DNA of 64,000 nucleotides from Lucinisca nassula (taxonomy: Eukaryota > Mollusca > Bivalvia > Lucinida > Lucinidae). Positions 42,595 to 53,155 of this stretch are shown piece after piece (the stretch's first letter is position 1; every line of letters starts with the position of its first letter). A program made the translations under genes and the position numbers. The notes beneath the pieces were generated by a model. It did not search any database and was not told the DNA's origin. It saw only the letters and a list, made by a program, of their open reading frames with translations. The DNA lies in assembly GCA_963580285.1 (NCBI GenBank), contig OY757023.1, positions 91,227,108-91,291,107 on the forward strand, given 5' to 3'.

Positions 42595-42843
42595 GGTGTA
42601 CATTACAAACACTCCAGGTTTTGCAGGATGCAACCATGTAATTACGGTAGGGATCTTTAACCTGCACAGGGAGCCTCCAGTTAACGTCCCCATCCGAAGG
42701 ACGGTGCACTTAAGACATTCATCCCTGCAAATGATGCCAATGGAGCGTGTTCGGACACCGAAATTTTATCGCCGCTGCCGGGGATCGAACCCCGGGACCT
42801 CTAGCATCAGAGGCAAGTGCACTAACCACTGAGCTATCACGCT
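42595..42843 (-). mobile_element. tRNA-derived SINE
   Basis: The minus-strand head begins GGAGCGTGATAGCTCAGTGG (box A), with GGGGTTCGATCCCCGG (box B) and a pseudo-anticodon arm. The body follows (GGTGTCCGAACACGCTCCAT, GTCCTTCGGATGGGGACGTT). It continues past position 73 with SINE sequence and no Pol III terminator, so it is not a tRNA gene. Confidence 0.75.
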
Positions 42844-42849
42844 CCTGAA

Positions 42850-43620
42850 GTTTGGTCCGTGTCGGGCGATTTCTTTTATTCTACTCAGCGGATAGATGAA
42901 GTGATCGGCAATCATTTTGGTTAAAAATATCCAAAACCCGAAATACTTCCTATGTTTTCTTATATTTAATAATGGGTTAAATCCCCAAAATCACGGACCT
43001 CCCGTCAGCACTCGGTATATACCAAAATGGCCGAAATACTGAATTTGCAGTATGCACTCGGACAGATAGGCAAGAGCAAATGTCTCATCGGGGTCTACAT
43101 TGTTTGCCACTCATCCAGCTATTTTCCGACACAACATAGGGTTTGTCCAAATTGCAGAACAAGTATGGAAAGTTGAGGTGTCTGAAAATTCAGGTTAACT
43201 ATGGTAGTATATGATATGAAAAATTCCATAAGAAAACCCCTTTCTTTCTTTCTTTCTTCCACCAGGAGGGAACACAGAGACGGTGTATTTCAATGAATGC
43301 TGGCGAAAAGTTTAGGCAAATATATTATGTCAGCACATGTCAGCAAGACAGAAGAGAAGCATTGGTAAAGACAGATAAAAGTGGGAGAAAATAAATTGAG
43401 ATTCAGATTTCATATTTCAAAACAAGATAAGTGTTCATGTCTGTCCTTGGAGTAGGTGTAATTTATACACTATCGCTCCACAATCTGTTATGATAATCAG
43501 GCATACAAGTTCATTTAACCAAATTAACCGCCATAATTCAGTTTAATTATTATTTTTAACACTCCGATAGAAAAAAGAAAAGAAGAAAAAAAAAGATGAC
43601 AAGAAAAAAAAAAAAAAGAT
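42850..43620. other. Unassigned sequence; TTTC microsatellite and A-rich tract
   Basis: (TTTC)n at 43237-43256, an AAAG-rich tract at 43570-43618. The latter acts as the T-run terminator on the minus strand for the adjacent tRNA gene. No protein-coding signal. Confidence 0.45.
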
Positions 43621-43622
43621 TA
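43596..43622 (-). terminator. Pol III terminator for tRNA-Lys
   Basis: On the minus strand the tRNA 3' end is followed after a few bases (TAATC) by a run of 14 or more T's. Four or more T's terminate RNA polymerase III. Confidence 0.8.
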
Positions 43623-43695
43623 CGCCCAACGTGGGGCTCGAACCCACGACCCCGAGATTAAGAGTCTCGTGCTCTACCGACTGAGCTAGCCGGGC
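43623..43695 (-). tRNA. tRNA-Lys (anticodon CUU)
   Basis: 73 nt on the minus strand. Acceptor GCCCGGC pairs with GTTGGGC with two G-U pairs and discriminator G. D arm TAGCTCAGTCGGTAGAGCA (box A). Anticodon loop ACTCTTAATC with CTT at 34-36. T arm CGTGGGTTCGAGCCCCACG (box B). The cloverleaf is complete without mismatched stems, no SINE body follows and a T-run terminator is present. Probably functional. Confidence 0.93.
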
Positions 43696-43912
43696 TGATG
43701 TCTATGACATTGAAATATCCGTATATATTGCTAAATTTAGCACCTTCGCTTTGGTTACACTCGATCTTATTTCAGCATGTTGTGCAGCGGGGAACCATAT
43801 TCTTCTGTCAGCCTAAATTTAGCAAAAGTCTTAATTTAGATAAATATACTAAAATTATATAATTTATTTAGCATATCCGTCTTAATTTAGCACTTCTATA
43901 TAACGGAAATAA

Positions 43913-46390
43913 AAGGTTATTGTCCGGTAATGTCCGGGAAATGGGGAGGTAGTGGTACCTTATCCCTAGTATTTCCACTTCGGGTGGTCAGAAATTAATA
44001 AAATTAGTATCAAAATAAAATTTTACGCTCCATTCTAAAAGATTCTAAAAAAATATTTTTCATTTTTAACATTTTAAGGGTCCATTTCTGAAGTTCATTT
44101 GTCCTGGAAATTCCCGGATTGTGACCTGGATGTTGGGGGAGTGGTGCGTTATCCCTAATATCTCCACTTCGGGTGGTCAGAAATTAATGAAATTAGTATC
44201 AAATAAAATTGTTAAGCTCCAATCTAAAAGATTATTAAAAATTATTTTTCATTTTTAACATTTTAAGGGTCAATTTCTGAAGTTAATTTGTCCGGGAAAT
44301 TCTCGGATTTGTGGGACATTGGCAAAGTGTGTGGATCCAGATCAGATATTTAACCCATATATGCCTCGCGTCCCATTTGTGGGACATTGGCAAACAGGGT
44401 AGACGCAAATGATCAGACGCTGCAAAACGTGGCGTCTGATCTTGGCCGCAAAATGCCGGCGATGAATTAGGTGTACGGACTTTGAGTGATTCTACGGACC
44501 ATTATCAATACACTCAGGCATTTTGCAGAAGCACCAGACTGGACTTTTTACGATTTTACAAGCGAAGGAATGAAGTTTACGCCTGCCTGTAACTTTTTCT
44601 TTCGGAAACGCTGACATTTTTTCCCCATTTGCCAAACATTCAACTAATTACTGTCTCATTTTTGACACATCGAATATTATTCTAGTGTTAAATGAGTCCG
44701 GAGCAAAACAAAACTCTACCACGTTCGCTATTGCAAAAAGCCCACAATCATTAGAATTCAGTTATTGTTGAACAGGGGTATACATTTGTTCCTTACTTCT
44801 GCTAAAAAAAAAAGGTTGTGGGTACTCGTTGAAACCGTCTCGCCGTTCTATGGAGTTCTTATACTTTCTGTTTAGAGCAGAAATATGAAAAAATATGGGA
44901 TTTTTTGTTTTATGGGAATTTCAATTTAGGATTGATAAACTTTTCATTTCTAGATCTCTGCTTAAAAGTACAGTACAGTTACTCGTCAGAACAGCCTCGG
45001 TGAGGTGATTCTAAAAAGTACCCACTATCAACTTATTATGAGTCAAAGCAATTAACTTAACACGTTTAATCTCGTTAGAAAATTAATGGCCCGTAAATTT
45101 AAAATTGCTCAAAGTCCTTACACCTAATTCATCGCCAGCAAGAAATGGATGCGGCTCAATTTCGTCGTTGTTTAAACAATGTAGAACCAGATCAGATGTC
45201 ATATTTTGCCAAGTTTGCAGCGCTGCGTCTGATCAATATGGTCGGTAAAAACACTCAAAAGTCCGTACATCTAATTCATCGCCAGCAAGAAATGGATGCG
45301 GTTAATTTTCGTCGTTGTTTAAGCAAACAGTGTAGACCCAGATCAGATGCCGCATTTTGCTGCCCAGATCAGACGCCAAGTTTTGCAGCGTCAGATCATA
45401 ATTGTCCGTAAAATAATTCATCACCAGCAAGACATGTATGCAGTTAAGTTTCGTCGTTGTTTAAGCAAACAGTGTAGACTCGGATCAGATACCGCATTTT
45501 TGCGGCCTAGATCAGATTTACGTTTTGCAGCGTCTGATCATTTGGGTCTAGATTGTTTGCCAATGTCCCACAAATGGGACGCTAGGCATATATGGGTTAT
45601 ATATCTGATCTGGATCTACAGTTTGCCAATGTCCCACAAGTGTGACTCTAGGCATATATGGGTTTAAACCTTTGATCAAGATCTACACTATTTGCCAATG
45701 TCCAACCAATGCGACGCTAGGCATATATGGGTTAAACCTTTGATCAAGTTCTACACTGTTTGGCAAGTAGGTCTTGAGCCGTAATTAAAAATAACTTAAT
45801 ATATCTTTGTGATCTTCTATAAAATAAAGTCATGTTGTGTGCACTCATTAGAATCGCCTCAGTGAGGCGCTTATAATAAGCACACGACATACATTATTAT
45901 CATTATTTGATACTAATTTCATTAATTTCTGACGACCCGAAGTGGAGTTATTAGGGATAAGGCACCACTACCCACAACACCCAGAACACAATCCGGGGAT
46001 TTCCCGGACAAATCAACTTAAAAAACGGACCCCTAAAATATTAAAAATGAACAATAATTTTAGATAAACTTTTAGAATGGAGCTAATATTTTTATTTGAT
46101 TCTGATATTTATTAATTTCTGACCACCCGAAGTCGAGATATTAGGGTAAACGCACCACTACCCCCACTTCCAAGTAACAATCCGGGAATTTCCCGGACAA
46201 ATTAACTTCAGAAATGGACCCTTAAAATGTTAAAACGGAAAAAATAATTTTTAATAATCGCTTAGAATGGAGCTTAAAATTTTATTTGATACTAATTTTA
46301 TTAATTTATGACCAGCCGAAGTGGAGATATTGGGGTTTAAGCACCACTACCCCCCATTTCCCGGACAATTTCCGGACATTAGTGTTCCCC
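43913..46390. mobile_element. 2.4-kb long-TIR element, copy 1
   Basis: The arms contain GTCCGGGAAATGGGGAGGTA, TATTTCCACTTCGGGTGGTC, AGAAATTAATAAAATTAGTA and the phrase TTTGTCCGGGAAATTC, repeated two to three times in each arm in opposite orientation. The right end reads CCGGACATTAGTGTTCCCC. The left end is less well preserved (TTATTGTCCGGTAATGTCCG). It shares arms and interior with 57760-60142. No transposase frame. A target duplication was not recognised here. Confidence 0.75.
44347..45760. repeat. Interior array with CAGATCAGA modules inside copy 1
   Basis: Bounded by TTAACCCATATATGCCTCGC and GCATATATGGGTTAAAC. Repeated units include CATCGCCAGCAAGAAATGGA, TGCGGTTAATTTTCGTCGTT, AAACAGTGTAGACCCAGATC and GACGCCAAGTTTTGCAGCGT. 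The TTAACCC..GGGTTAA borders look like a piggyBac-type MITE that inserted and then amplified. Family C fragments lie at 44775-44895 and 45830-45895. Confidence 0.65.
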
Positions 46391-46689
46391 TATTTGGGCA
46401 TTCGGTTTAGACGAATTTAGAATTTAGCGAAAAAATAAGGCACTGACTATTTTATTATTAACGGGGGTCCAGCATTTAAGCCATTGATGATTCTTATTAA
46501 CAAGGTAACCCCTTATCTAAAATACAGGCATTACTTGAGAACATTATATTATTGCATATATATGTTTTGCAATGTTTTTATGAAACTGCTCTATTTAAAC
46601 AGTCTGATACCCGTCTAACCGCTGACTGTACGGGCTTTTAACTCCTCTGCGGTCTTGGCATTCCATTTCCGCCACGATTGAGGAACCAG

Positions 46690-46933
46690 AGAACCAGGCC
46701 CCAAGGTTATAAAATTTTTGTCATGCTCAACTCACTTGAGCATGAAATTTGTCCTGCTCACAAATTTTAAAATACCTACATTTGTTGGCATTTTAAAATT
46801 TGTGAGTAGTACAAATAACATTCTCTGCTATATCAGAAAGAAAAATCTTCTTAGGATTTTATTTTTATGAGCACCTCAAGTTTCATGCTTAGCTGAGTTG
46901 AGCATGAAAAAAAGTTTTATAATCTCGGGGCCA
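46690..46933. mobile_element. MITE with GGCCCCAAGG / CTCGGGGCC ends
   Basis: GGCCCCAAGGTTATAAAATT and the right end AGTTTTATAATCTCGGGGCC are inverted. Inner arms TCATGCTCAACTCACTTGAG CATGA / TCATGCTTAGCTGAGTTGAG CATGA, and TTTTAAAATACC / GCATTTTAAAATTTGTGAG. A 3-bp CAG may be the target duplication, which would suggest PIF/Harbinger. Confidence 0.6.
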
Positions 46934-46939
46934 GTATGG

Positions 46940-47440
46940 CATTGAGTGAAGACTAATCCATTGATGAATAGTTATAGGAAAGACAGAGTTTTTAGGGCAT
47001 CGCTACGGGACTGTTTGGGTCCAAACGCTGTTGCAGGGGCCAAGTACATGTATGTATCTTTATTAATAGACACTGTATCAGGGTGTATCTTATACTAGTA
47101 GAAGGGCTCCAGTAGAAACTGCTCACGACGGGCCTCTAGTCTAGGGACGGCCACTCTAGCTCGTTAAGCATGTTATCGACGCTACTTCTATTTTGTCATC
47201 GTCGGCAGGTCCATCGAGCAGCTGTCCTCTGAACCTTCTCCACCTGCTGAATCTGAGTTTTAACTGACGCCAAATGGGTAATGCATATTAAAGTTTGTGG
47301 TGAACCAATGTTTTATATGCAACTCCTTTGTCTGCCTAGGTGCAAAGGCCAAATTGCGTCTAAGGAATCCCGAAGTCCTAGTTGCTTTAGATGTTATCTG
47401 AGATAAGTTGACCCCAATCAAGATCGATCGTCAGTGATGG
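46940..47440. other. Unassigned sequence
   Basis: No repeat or exon assigned. Minus- and plus-strand frames are short. GGTCCATCGAGCAGCTGTCC and similar words suggest old coding or transposon sequence, but no family could be named. Confidence 0.35.
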
Positions 47441-47444
47441 TTTT

Positions 47445-47584
47445 TCGTTTGATTTTAGGTTTAACGCCCCCGTCAACACTGTAAAGGGCATTTTGGAGAC
47501 GTTGCTTCCAATTTTGTGGGACTTTTACCCGACATTGAAATGAAATGACATCTAAAGACCTGTCGCCCAATGAAACCAATGATT
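47445..47584 (-). mobile_element. Partial family E SINE-like element
   Basis: The plus strand shows TTTTAGGTTTAACGCCCCCG, TTTTGGAGACGTTGCTTCCA and GTCGCCCAATGAAACCAATG. This is the 3' two-fifths of family E in minus orientation. It abuts the Tc1-like fragment. Confidence 0.65.
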
Positions 47585-47589
47585 CCAAA

Positions 47590-47890
47590 TTCCAAGACAA
47601 CGCACGCCAACATCGAGCCCATGTTGACGTCGAATTTCTGAGACAACAAGGTGTAAGGACACTGCCGTGGCCAGCCAAATCCCCGATATGTCGCCGATTG
47701 AGTACATTTGGGATGTCTTGGGTCGCCGCGAGCGCAACAGACCGCAGCGTTGTAACAATCTGCAACATCTTGGCAGAGCATTACAAGAAGAATGGCGACG
47801 GATACGAAAGGAGATAATCCGTCGCAGAATCACTAGCATGCCGAGGTGTCGTGCATGCATCAATGCTCGTGTGGCATGGACCAGATAGTG
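47590..47890 (+). pseudogene. Tc1-like transposase, C-terminal fragment
   Basis: Residues FQDNARQHRAHVDVEFLRQQ GVRTLPWPAKSP in one frame and DMSPIEYIWDVLGRRERNR, LQHLGRALQEEWRRI in another, with a one-base shift near 47690. DNA(R/P)xH and SPDMSPIE(Y/H)xWD hold the second Asp and the final Glu of the DDE triad in Tc1-like transposases. The N-terminal DNA-binding part and the first Asp are missing; a SINE-like fragment sits where they should be. Confidence 0.8.
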
Positions 47891-47984
47891 ATCCCTAGCA
47901 CTATAATTTGAACAATCTTGGTAGGGGTCCACTAGATGAAGCTTCATGCCAAATAAAAAAGACATGGGCCTTGTGGTTTCAGAG

Positions 47985-48249
47985 AAGATTTTTTAAAGTT
48001 TTGGTGAAAAAAAATATTTTGGGCTCCTGTGACCTAGATGTGCAACGGACCGGAACCATTTGAACAACTATGAAAGGGGACCACCTAAGGATCATTCCTG
48101 TGAAGTTTGGTCAAAATCCGATCAGTGGTTTAGGAGATGTCGTTTGAAGAAAAAAGTTTACGCACGCACGCACGGACGGGCACACGCACGCACGGACGCA
48201 CGAAAAGTGACCCCAAAAGCTCACCTCGTCACTACTGACAGGTGAGCTA
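47985..48249. mobile_element. 3' end of a hairpin-ended tandem-repeat element
   Basis: Carries one repeat unit (GAAGTTTGGTCAAAATCCGA, TTTAGGAGATGTCG), a (GCACGGAC)n stretch and the terminal AAAGCTCACCTCGTCACTAC TGACAGGTGAGCTAA hairpin, as in the element at 5165. The 5' part was not found. It directly abuts the reverse transcriptase gene starting at 48250. Confidence 0.6.
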
Positions 48250-48915
48250 AAAATGAACAAAAAAGCCAAGCGGCATTATCAGATAAGTGAACAGCAGCGC
48301 TTACTGAACTTACATTCTGAACATAATACACGCGATTTCTGGCGGGAAATAGGTAAATTGGCCCCCCCCCCCCCAGATTGAAAGTCGAGGGGGGATATAC
48401 CGATTGCAGTGGTAGACTAATGGGAACATTTCAGTAAACACGGATGACGCCATCGCGAGGTGGAAAAATGATTTTGAACTGTTATTTTAAAACTCTGCTA
48501 ACCCGGCCTACGATGATAGACATTTAGAGCATATTAAAGTCTCAGAGACAATACTGTTCCCAGAATAGATAGAGATCGATATATCTCTATTGAATCAACC
48601 CATCATTAGGCAAGAGGTTGAACGTTCTGTTTATAGAACCAAACTTAAACGTGCTTCTGGTTTCGGTGGTATTCCAAGCGAGGTTTTGCGCAATCTAGTA
48701 TGCATCGACTTACTTTACAAGATTATTAACTTTTGCTTCGAAACTTGCAATGTCCCAAATGAATGGAACACTGGCATTATTCAGCCTATCCCAAAATCTG
48801 ACTCCAATGACGCTCGTAATCCGCTATGTTATAGAGGTATATGTTTGATATCAATCCCCTGTAAACTGTATGCAGACATCTTAAACATTCGCTTTAGTCA
48901 ATGGATTGAAAAATA
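48250..48915 (+). pseudogene. Non-LTR RT: N-terminal region
   Basis: Begins MNKKAKRHYQISEQQRLLNL HSEHNTRDFWREIGKL, has a C-run (48361-48374) in place of codons, then stops and frame changes, then clean frame: QPIIRQEVERSVYRTKLKRA, SGFGGIPSEVL, WNTGIIQPIPKSDSND and YRGICLISIPCKLYADILNI. The block ends at QWIEK where a Penelope 3' fragment is inserted. Confidence 0.8.
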
Positions 48916-50476
48916 GAAGTGGAGGCAATGATCAGGAATCGATACCATCAACCCACAGCTCCCATCAGAGACACCAAAGGGAAAGACGCACAAACATGAA
49001 ACAACAGACCCTAATGGAAACACCAACAGCGGAAAGCCAAAAGGACAGTTACTTTCCCACAAAATGGCCAATAGGCTATCCAAAATAAAACTAGAACAGT
49101 GTTTTCAGAGGAAAACATATGTCCCCCCAACAGTTTGAAGTCCAGAGCATCTTGACATTTCTTTTGTATATGTCTAAGTCCCTTGGTGACCTTGAAAATA
49201 AGGTCAAGGTCACCAAAATCTAATCAGTTCGAGAGACTACCTCACTTATCTTATGTACCAAGTTTAAACCAAATCCATCCATTGGTTCAGGAGAAAGAGC
49301 ACAGGCAAGCTTATTTTTAACAGCCTAAGACCCGTGGTGACCTTGAAAATTGGATCAAGGTCACCAAAATCTAATCAGTCCTTGAGACCATCCCATTTAT
49401 AGTCTGAACCAAATCCATCCATTGGTTCAGGAGATAGAGTGCAGACAAGCTTATTTTTAACAATCTAAGTCCCGTGGTGACCTTGTAAATTAGGTCAAGG
49501 TCACCAAAATCTCATCAATTCTAGAGACTGTCCCACTTACCTTATGTACCAAGTTTGAACCAAATCCATCCATCGGGTCAGGAGATAGAGCGCAGACAAG
49601 TTTATTTTTAACAGTCTAAGTCCCGTGGTGACCTTGAAAATTAGGTCAAGGTCACCAAAATCTAATCAGTTCTAGAGACTATCCCACTTACTTTATGTAC
49701 CAAGTCTGAACCAAATCCATCCATTGGTTCAGGAGATAGAGTGCAGACAAGCTTATTTTTAACAATCAAAGTCCCGTGGTGACCTTGAAAATTAGGTCAA
49801 GGTCACCAAAATCTCATCAATTCTAGAGACTGTCCCACTTACCTTATGTACCAAGTTTGAACCAAATCCATCCATCGGGTCAGGAGATAGAGCGCAGACA
49901 AGTTTATTTTTAACAGTCTAAGTTCCGTGGTGACCTTGAAAATTAGGTCAAGGTCACCAAAATCTAATCAGTTCTAGAGACTATCCCACTTACTTTATGT
50001 ACCAAGTTTGAACCAAATCCATCCATTTGTTCAGGAGATAGAGTGCAGACAAGCTTATTTTTAACAGTCTTAGTCCCGTGGTGACCTTGAAAATTAGGTC
50101 AAGGTCACCAAAATCTAATCAGTTCTTGAGACCATCCCAATTATACTATGTACCAAGTTTGAACGAAATCCATCCATTGGTTCAGGAGATAGAGTGCAGA
50201 CAAGCTTTTTTGGCCTAAAATTCGACAATGTTTTGAGCACTGTGACCTTGAAAAGTAGACCAAGGTCACCAAAATCAAATCAGTACTCCCCCCCCCCATG
50301 GTGTATCTGTGTAAGTTTAATCAAAATCCATCCATCCATTCAGGAGATAGAGTGCAGACAAGAGGCAACGCCAACGCCAACGCCAACGCCAACGCCGACA
50401 GGATCCGCACCAAAACCAATATGTCCCCCTCCCTTTCGGGTGGGGGGACATAATAAGCGACACAAACACCCAAAGA
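48916..50476 (-). mobile_element. Penelope-like 3' fragment, itself split by a repeat element
   Basis: 48916-49090 plus 50455-50476 equal the 3' end of the Penelope-like element (compare 54827-55030: GACACAAACACCCAAAGAC, AAAATGGCCAATAGGCTATC). It lies in minus orientation and is 5'-truncated to about 200 bp. The hairpin-ended element 49091-50454 is inserted in it. Confidence 0.7.
49091..50454. mobile_element. Hairpin-ended tandem-repeat element
   Basis: Starts CTAGAACAGTGTTTTCAGAG with CATATGTCCCCCCAACAG nearby. Ends ATATGTCCCCCTCCCTTTCG GGTGGGGGGACATAAT. About eight units of about 145-150 bp: GTGACCTTGAAAATTAGGTC AAGGTCACCAAAATCT, CCAAATCCATCCATTGGTTC, AGGAGATAGAGTGCAGACAA. (CCAACG)n at 50365-50395 precedes the hairpin. 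The start, hairpin and lack of target duplication match the element at 50959. Confidence 0.8.
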
Positions 50477-50958
50477 CAACAACATCGTAGTGGATGAACA
50501 AAACGGGTTAAGCCAGAAACGGTCCTGTTTGGAGCATATATATACCTTATATTCAATTATCAATAAACGAAAACAACTAAAACAATAAACATACGTGTGT
50601 TTTGTTGACGCTAAGAAAGCCTTTGACACGGTTCAAAGAGACTGCTTATGCTATAAGTTGATTTCCTTGGGCATAAATGGAAAAATCCTTAAAGCAGTAC
50701 AATCGTTATACATCGATGTTCAGTGTGCCGTTAAGCTAAATGATAGGTTAACGCCCTTGTTTGATGTAACTGAAGGCGTTAAACAGGACTAAGCTCTCCC
50801 CAACTATTTTCTCTCTATATATTAATGACTTAGCGTGTGTTATCAAAGACATGAACCTTGGTGTTGACGTTGATGGGCTGCCGGTGTCTATTCTGTAATA
50901 TGCGGACGATAATACATTGGTTGCCCCGGATGTTGATTCACAACAACATATGTTGAAC
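50477..50958 (+). pseudogene. Non-LTR RT: fingers and palm
   Basis: Resumes NNIVVDEQNGLSQKRSCLEH IYTLYSIINKRKQLK, then YVCFVDAKKAFDTVQRD, GINGKILKAVQSLYIDVQCA and EGVKQD, with YADD preceded by a stop (SIL-stop-YADD). The FVDAKKAFDTV (motif A) and YADD (motif C) residues of the polymerase site are still present. It stops at QQHMLN where the next element enters. Confidence 0.82.
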
Positions 50959-51605
50959 TAGAAAAAGTGTCCATAGGACACGGATGCCCCCGCCAAATGC
51001 CATTCATAGAATATTACAAAATTAATGTACTTCAAATAAATCATAAAATATATGCATCAAGGGCAGATAATCCAAAAACCCAAAATGCAAGAGTTGTCTT
51101 CCTTGTTCATGACACATCGTCTCAGTGTGATGAATGCACCTGTGAAGTTTCATGAATATATTCCATACGGTTTAGGAGTTATGGCCCGGACACGGTTTAC
51201 TATATGGTACTAAGTCAAGGGCAGATAATCCAAAAACCAAAAATGCAAGAGTTGTCTTCCTTGTTCATGACACATCGTCTCAGTGTGATGAATGCACCTG
51301 TGAAGTTTCATGAATATATTCCATACGGTTTAGGAGTTATGGCCCGGACACGGTTTACTATATGGTACTAAGTCAAGGGCAGATAATCCAAAAACCCAAA
51401 ATGCAAGAGTTGTCTTCCTTGTTCATGACACATCGTCTCAGTGTGATGAATGCACCTGTGAAGTTTCATGAATATATTCCATACGGTTTAGGAGTTATGG
51501 CCCGGACACGATGTCGGGACGGACGGACAGACAAACGAACGGACGGACGGACAGGGGTAAAACTTAATGCCCTTCCGCTATTCTCCGAATAGGCGGGGGC
51601 ATAAT
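50959..51605. mobile_element. Hairpin-ended tandem-repeat element, precise empty site known
   Basis: TAGAAAAAGTGTCCATAGG, then GGATGCCCCCGCCAAATGCC at the 5' end. Ends with GGACGG tracts and GCCCTTCCGCTATTCTCCGA ATAGGCGGGGGCATAAT. Three units of about 179 bp contain GGGCAGATAATCCAAAAACC, GTTGTCTTCCTTGTTCATGA and GAAGTTTCATGAATATATTC. The interrupted frame reads ..MLN | KLHEWCSKWR. The empty site TTGAAC|AAGCTGCATG is restored exactly, without any duplicated target bases. Confidence 0.85.
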
Positions 51606-51923
51606 AAGCTGCATGAGTGGTGCAGTAAATGGCGGCTCTCAGTGAACAAAGACAAAACTAAGATCGTGCATTTTCGTCCCACATCTACACAAGTCTGTAA
51701 CACACCGTTTAACTGTGGAAATTTGGATACAGAGTTAACTGACAAGTATAAATATCTTGGATTATGGTTTCGAGAACATCTTGACATGAATTTTGAAACC
51801 TCTGAATTGGCAAAGTCATCGGGTCAAGCCCTGTCAGCGTTATATGCTAATTTCAGGAACGCCGGTGGTATGTCGTATGACGTGTATAAATAAACTCTAT
51901 TGTACCCTAGTAGAACCCGTATT
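51606..51923 (+). pseudogene. Non-LTR RT: thumb region
   Basis: KLHEWCSKWRLSVNKDKTKI VHFRP, then YKYLGLWFREHLDMNFETSE and RNAGGMSYDVYK, followed by a stop and a shifted LYCTLVEPVL-like stretch. Ends within ACCCGTATTG where the next element begins. Confidence 0.8.
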
Positions 51924-52680
51924 GCACGACCCGCAGAAAAAGCGACCGACTGAAGTCGGTTGATTTTCTAAGAGTGCCCTAAAATCACTGTGTCATTCTG
52001 TCAGACTGTCTGTCCGTCCGTAACCCGTTTGTATAAAATGGTGATAGTGACTTAACCGCTTGAAATATTTAAACAATTTTTGGCATACTGATAGATATCA
52101 ATGAGATCTAACCAACGAACTTGCGAAATATTACATTCCATTTAGAATAGCCTCGCCGAGGCGAAAAATGTGAAAATTTTCGAAGTGCTTCTCCTCGGAA
52201 ACCGTTGGGCCGATTGTAGTCAAATTTCATATGGAGCCTCTATTGGATGGGGAAAACCAAAATTTGTTCATGGGGTCCAGGTCACATGACCAAAATGGCC
52301 GCCAAGCCATATATGGTAAAAACCCTTCAGAAATAGTCGTCTCCAGAACCACTGGGCAGATTTCCACGAAACTTGATAGATAGCATCTGGGACGTAGGCC
52401 CATCATAAAGTGCTAAAATGGTGACCCTGGGTTGACCTTGACATTCTTTGTGCCTAGGTCAAACTTTGACACATATGCTTTTGTATTGGAAAAGTAAGAA
52501 TGCATTTTATCCTGCAAACGATTCAGAATACAGTACTAAAGTATAAGATATATTTTTGCTCCTTACGATAAGGCGCATTTATTGGGGGAACCGTTTCAGG
52601 TCCAGGTCACATGACCAAAATGGCCGCCATACCCAAATATGGTAACACTCATAAAGCTAAAAGCATCCGGCGGGTCGTGC
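51924..52680. mobile_element. Element with GCACGACCCG / CGGGTCGTGC ends
   Basis: Perfect inverted GCACGACCCGC / GCGGGTCGTGC ends with GACCGACTGAAGTCGGTTG as an internal hairpin close to the left end. The interior has two diverged units sharing CAGGTCACATGACCAAAATG GCCGCCA (52270 and 52601). No ORF. Probably another member of the short-hairpin class. Confidence 0.7.
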
Positions 52681-52842
52681 ATTTCAGCTGAAGCACTGGT
52701 TATTTCATTGTTTCAGTATCTTGGGCTTAAATGACTATGGGAAAGTAAACACAGTGCAAAATAAATATGTTCTATAAAAGGGTTATCCTTTGGAAGCAAG
52801 GAATACACCACAGAGGTGAAAAATATGAAGTGTACATGTTTT

Positions 52843-52894
52843 CTGGGCCAGACTAGCTAGTTTCGGCCAATTAGGCCTCATCAGTGACCCTCAG
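52843..52894 (-). ncRNA. Hammerhead ribozyme, type I, copy 1
   Basis: Minus strand: GAGGGTCA (stem I 5' side), CTGATGAG, GGCC-TAATT-GGCC (stem II, four pairs), GAAA, CTAGCTAG (stem III, self-complementary), GTC, then TGGCCCAG (stem I 3' side). Stem I gives six pairs (GGGTCA with TGGCCC including one G-U). The conserved core CUGAUGA / GAAA / GUC is complete. Cleavage is predicted after the GTC, between 52851 and 52850. Stem III is very short, as in minimal hammerheads thought to act as dimers. Confidence 0.87.
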
Positions 52895-53103
52895 ATATTT
52901 TCAAAATTCCACAATGGAATCAATGATCCCAAAGGACAAGAAAATATAATCTACACTATGATGTAGGGCAGGGAGACGTTTTACCGCCGCCACACATTCC
53001 CAAACACCAGCTGTAGTGAAGTTAAATATGTTCTATAAAATGGTTATCCTTTGGAAGCAAGGAATACACCACAGAAGAGAAAAATATGAAGTGTACATGT
53101 TTT

Positions 53104-53155
53104 CTGGGCCAGACTAGCTAGTTTCGGCCAATTAGGCCTCATCAGTGACCCTCAG
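53104..53155 (-). ncRNA. Hammerhead ribozyme, type I, copy 2
   Basis: Identical in sequence to copy 1 over the core and stems. Predicted cleavage between 53112 and 53111, exactly 261 nt from the site in copy 1. A transcript through both would release one 261-nt monomer. Confidence 0.87.

Noticed and set aside
42777..42843. tRNA gene on the minus strand
   Set aside because: The head looks like a tRNA, but SINE body sequence continues immediately and no Pol III terminator follows.
50317..50629. Frames with RWRWRWRW and ALALALAL runs
   Set aside because: Produced by the (CCAACG)n microsatellite.
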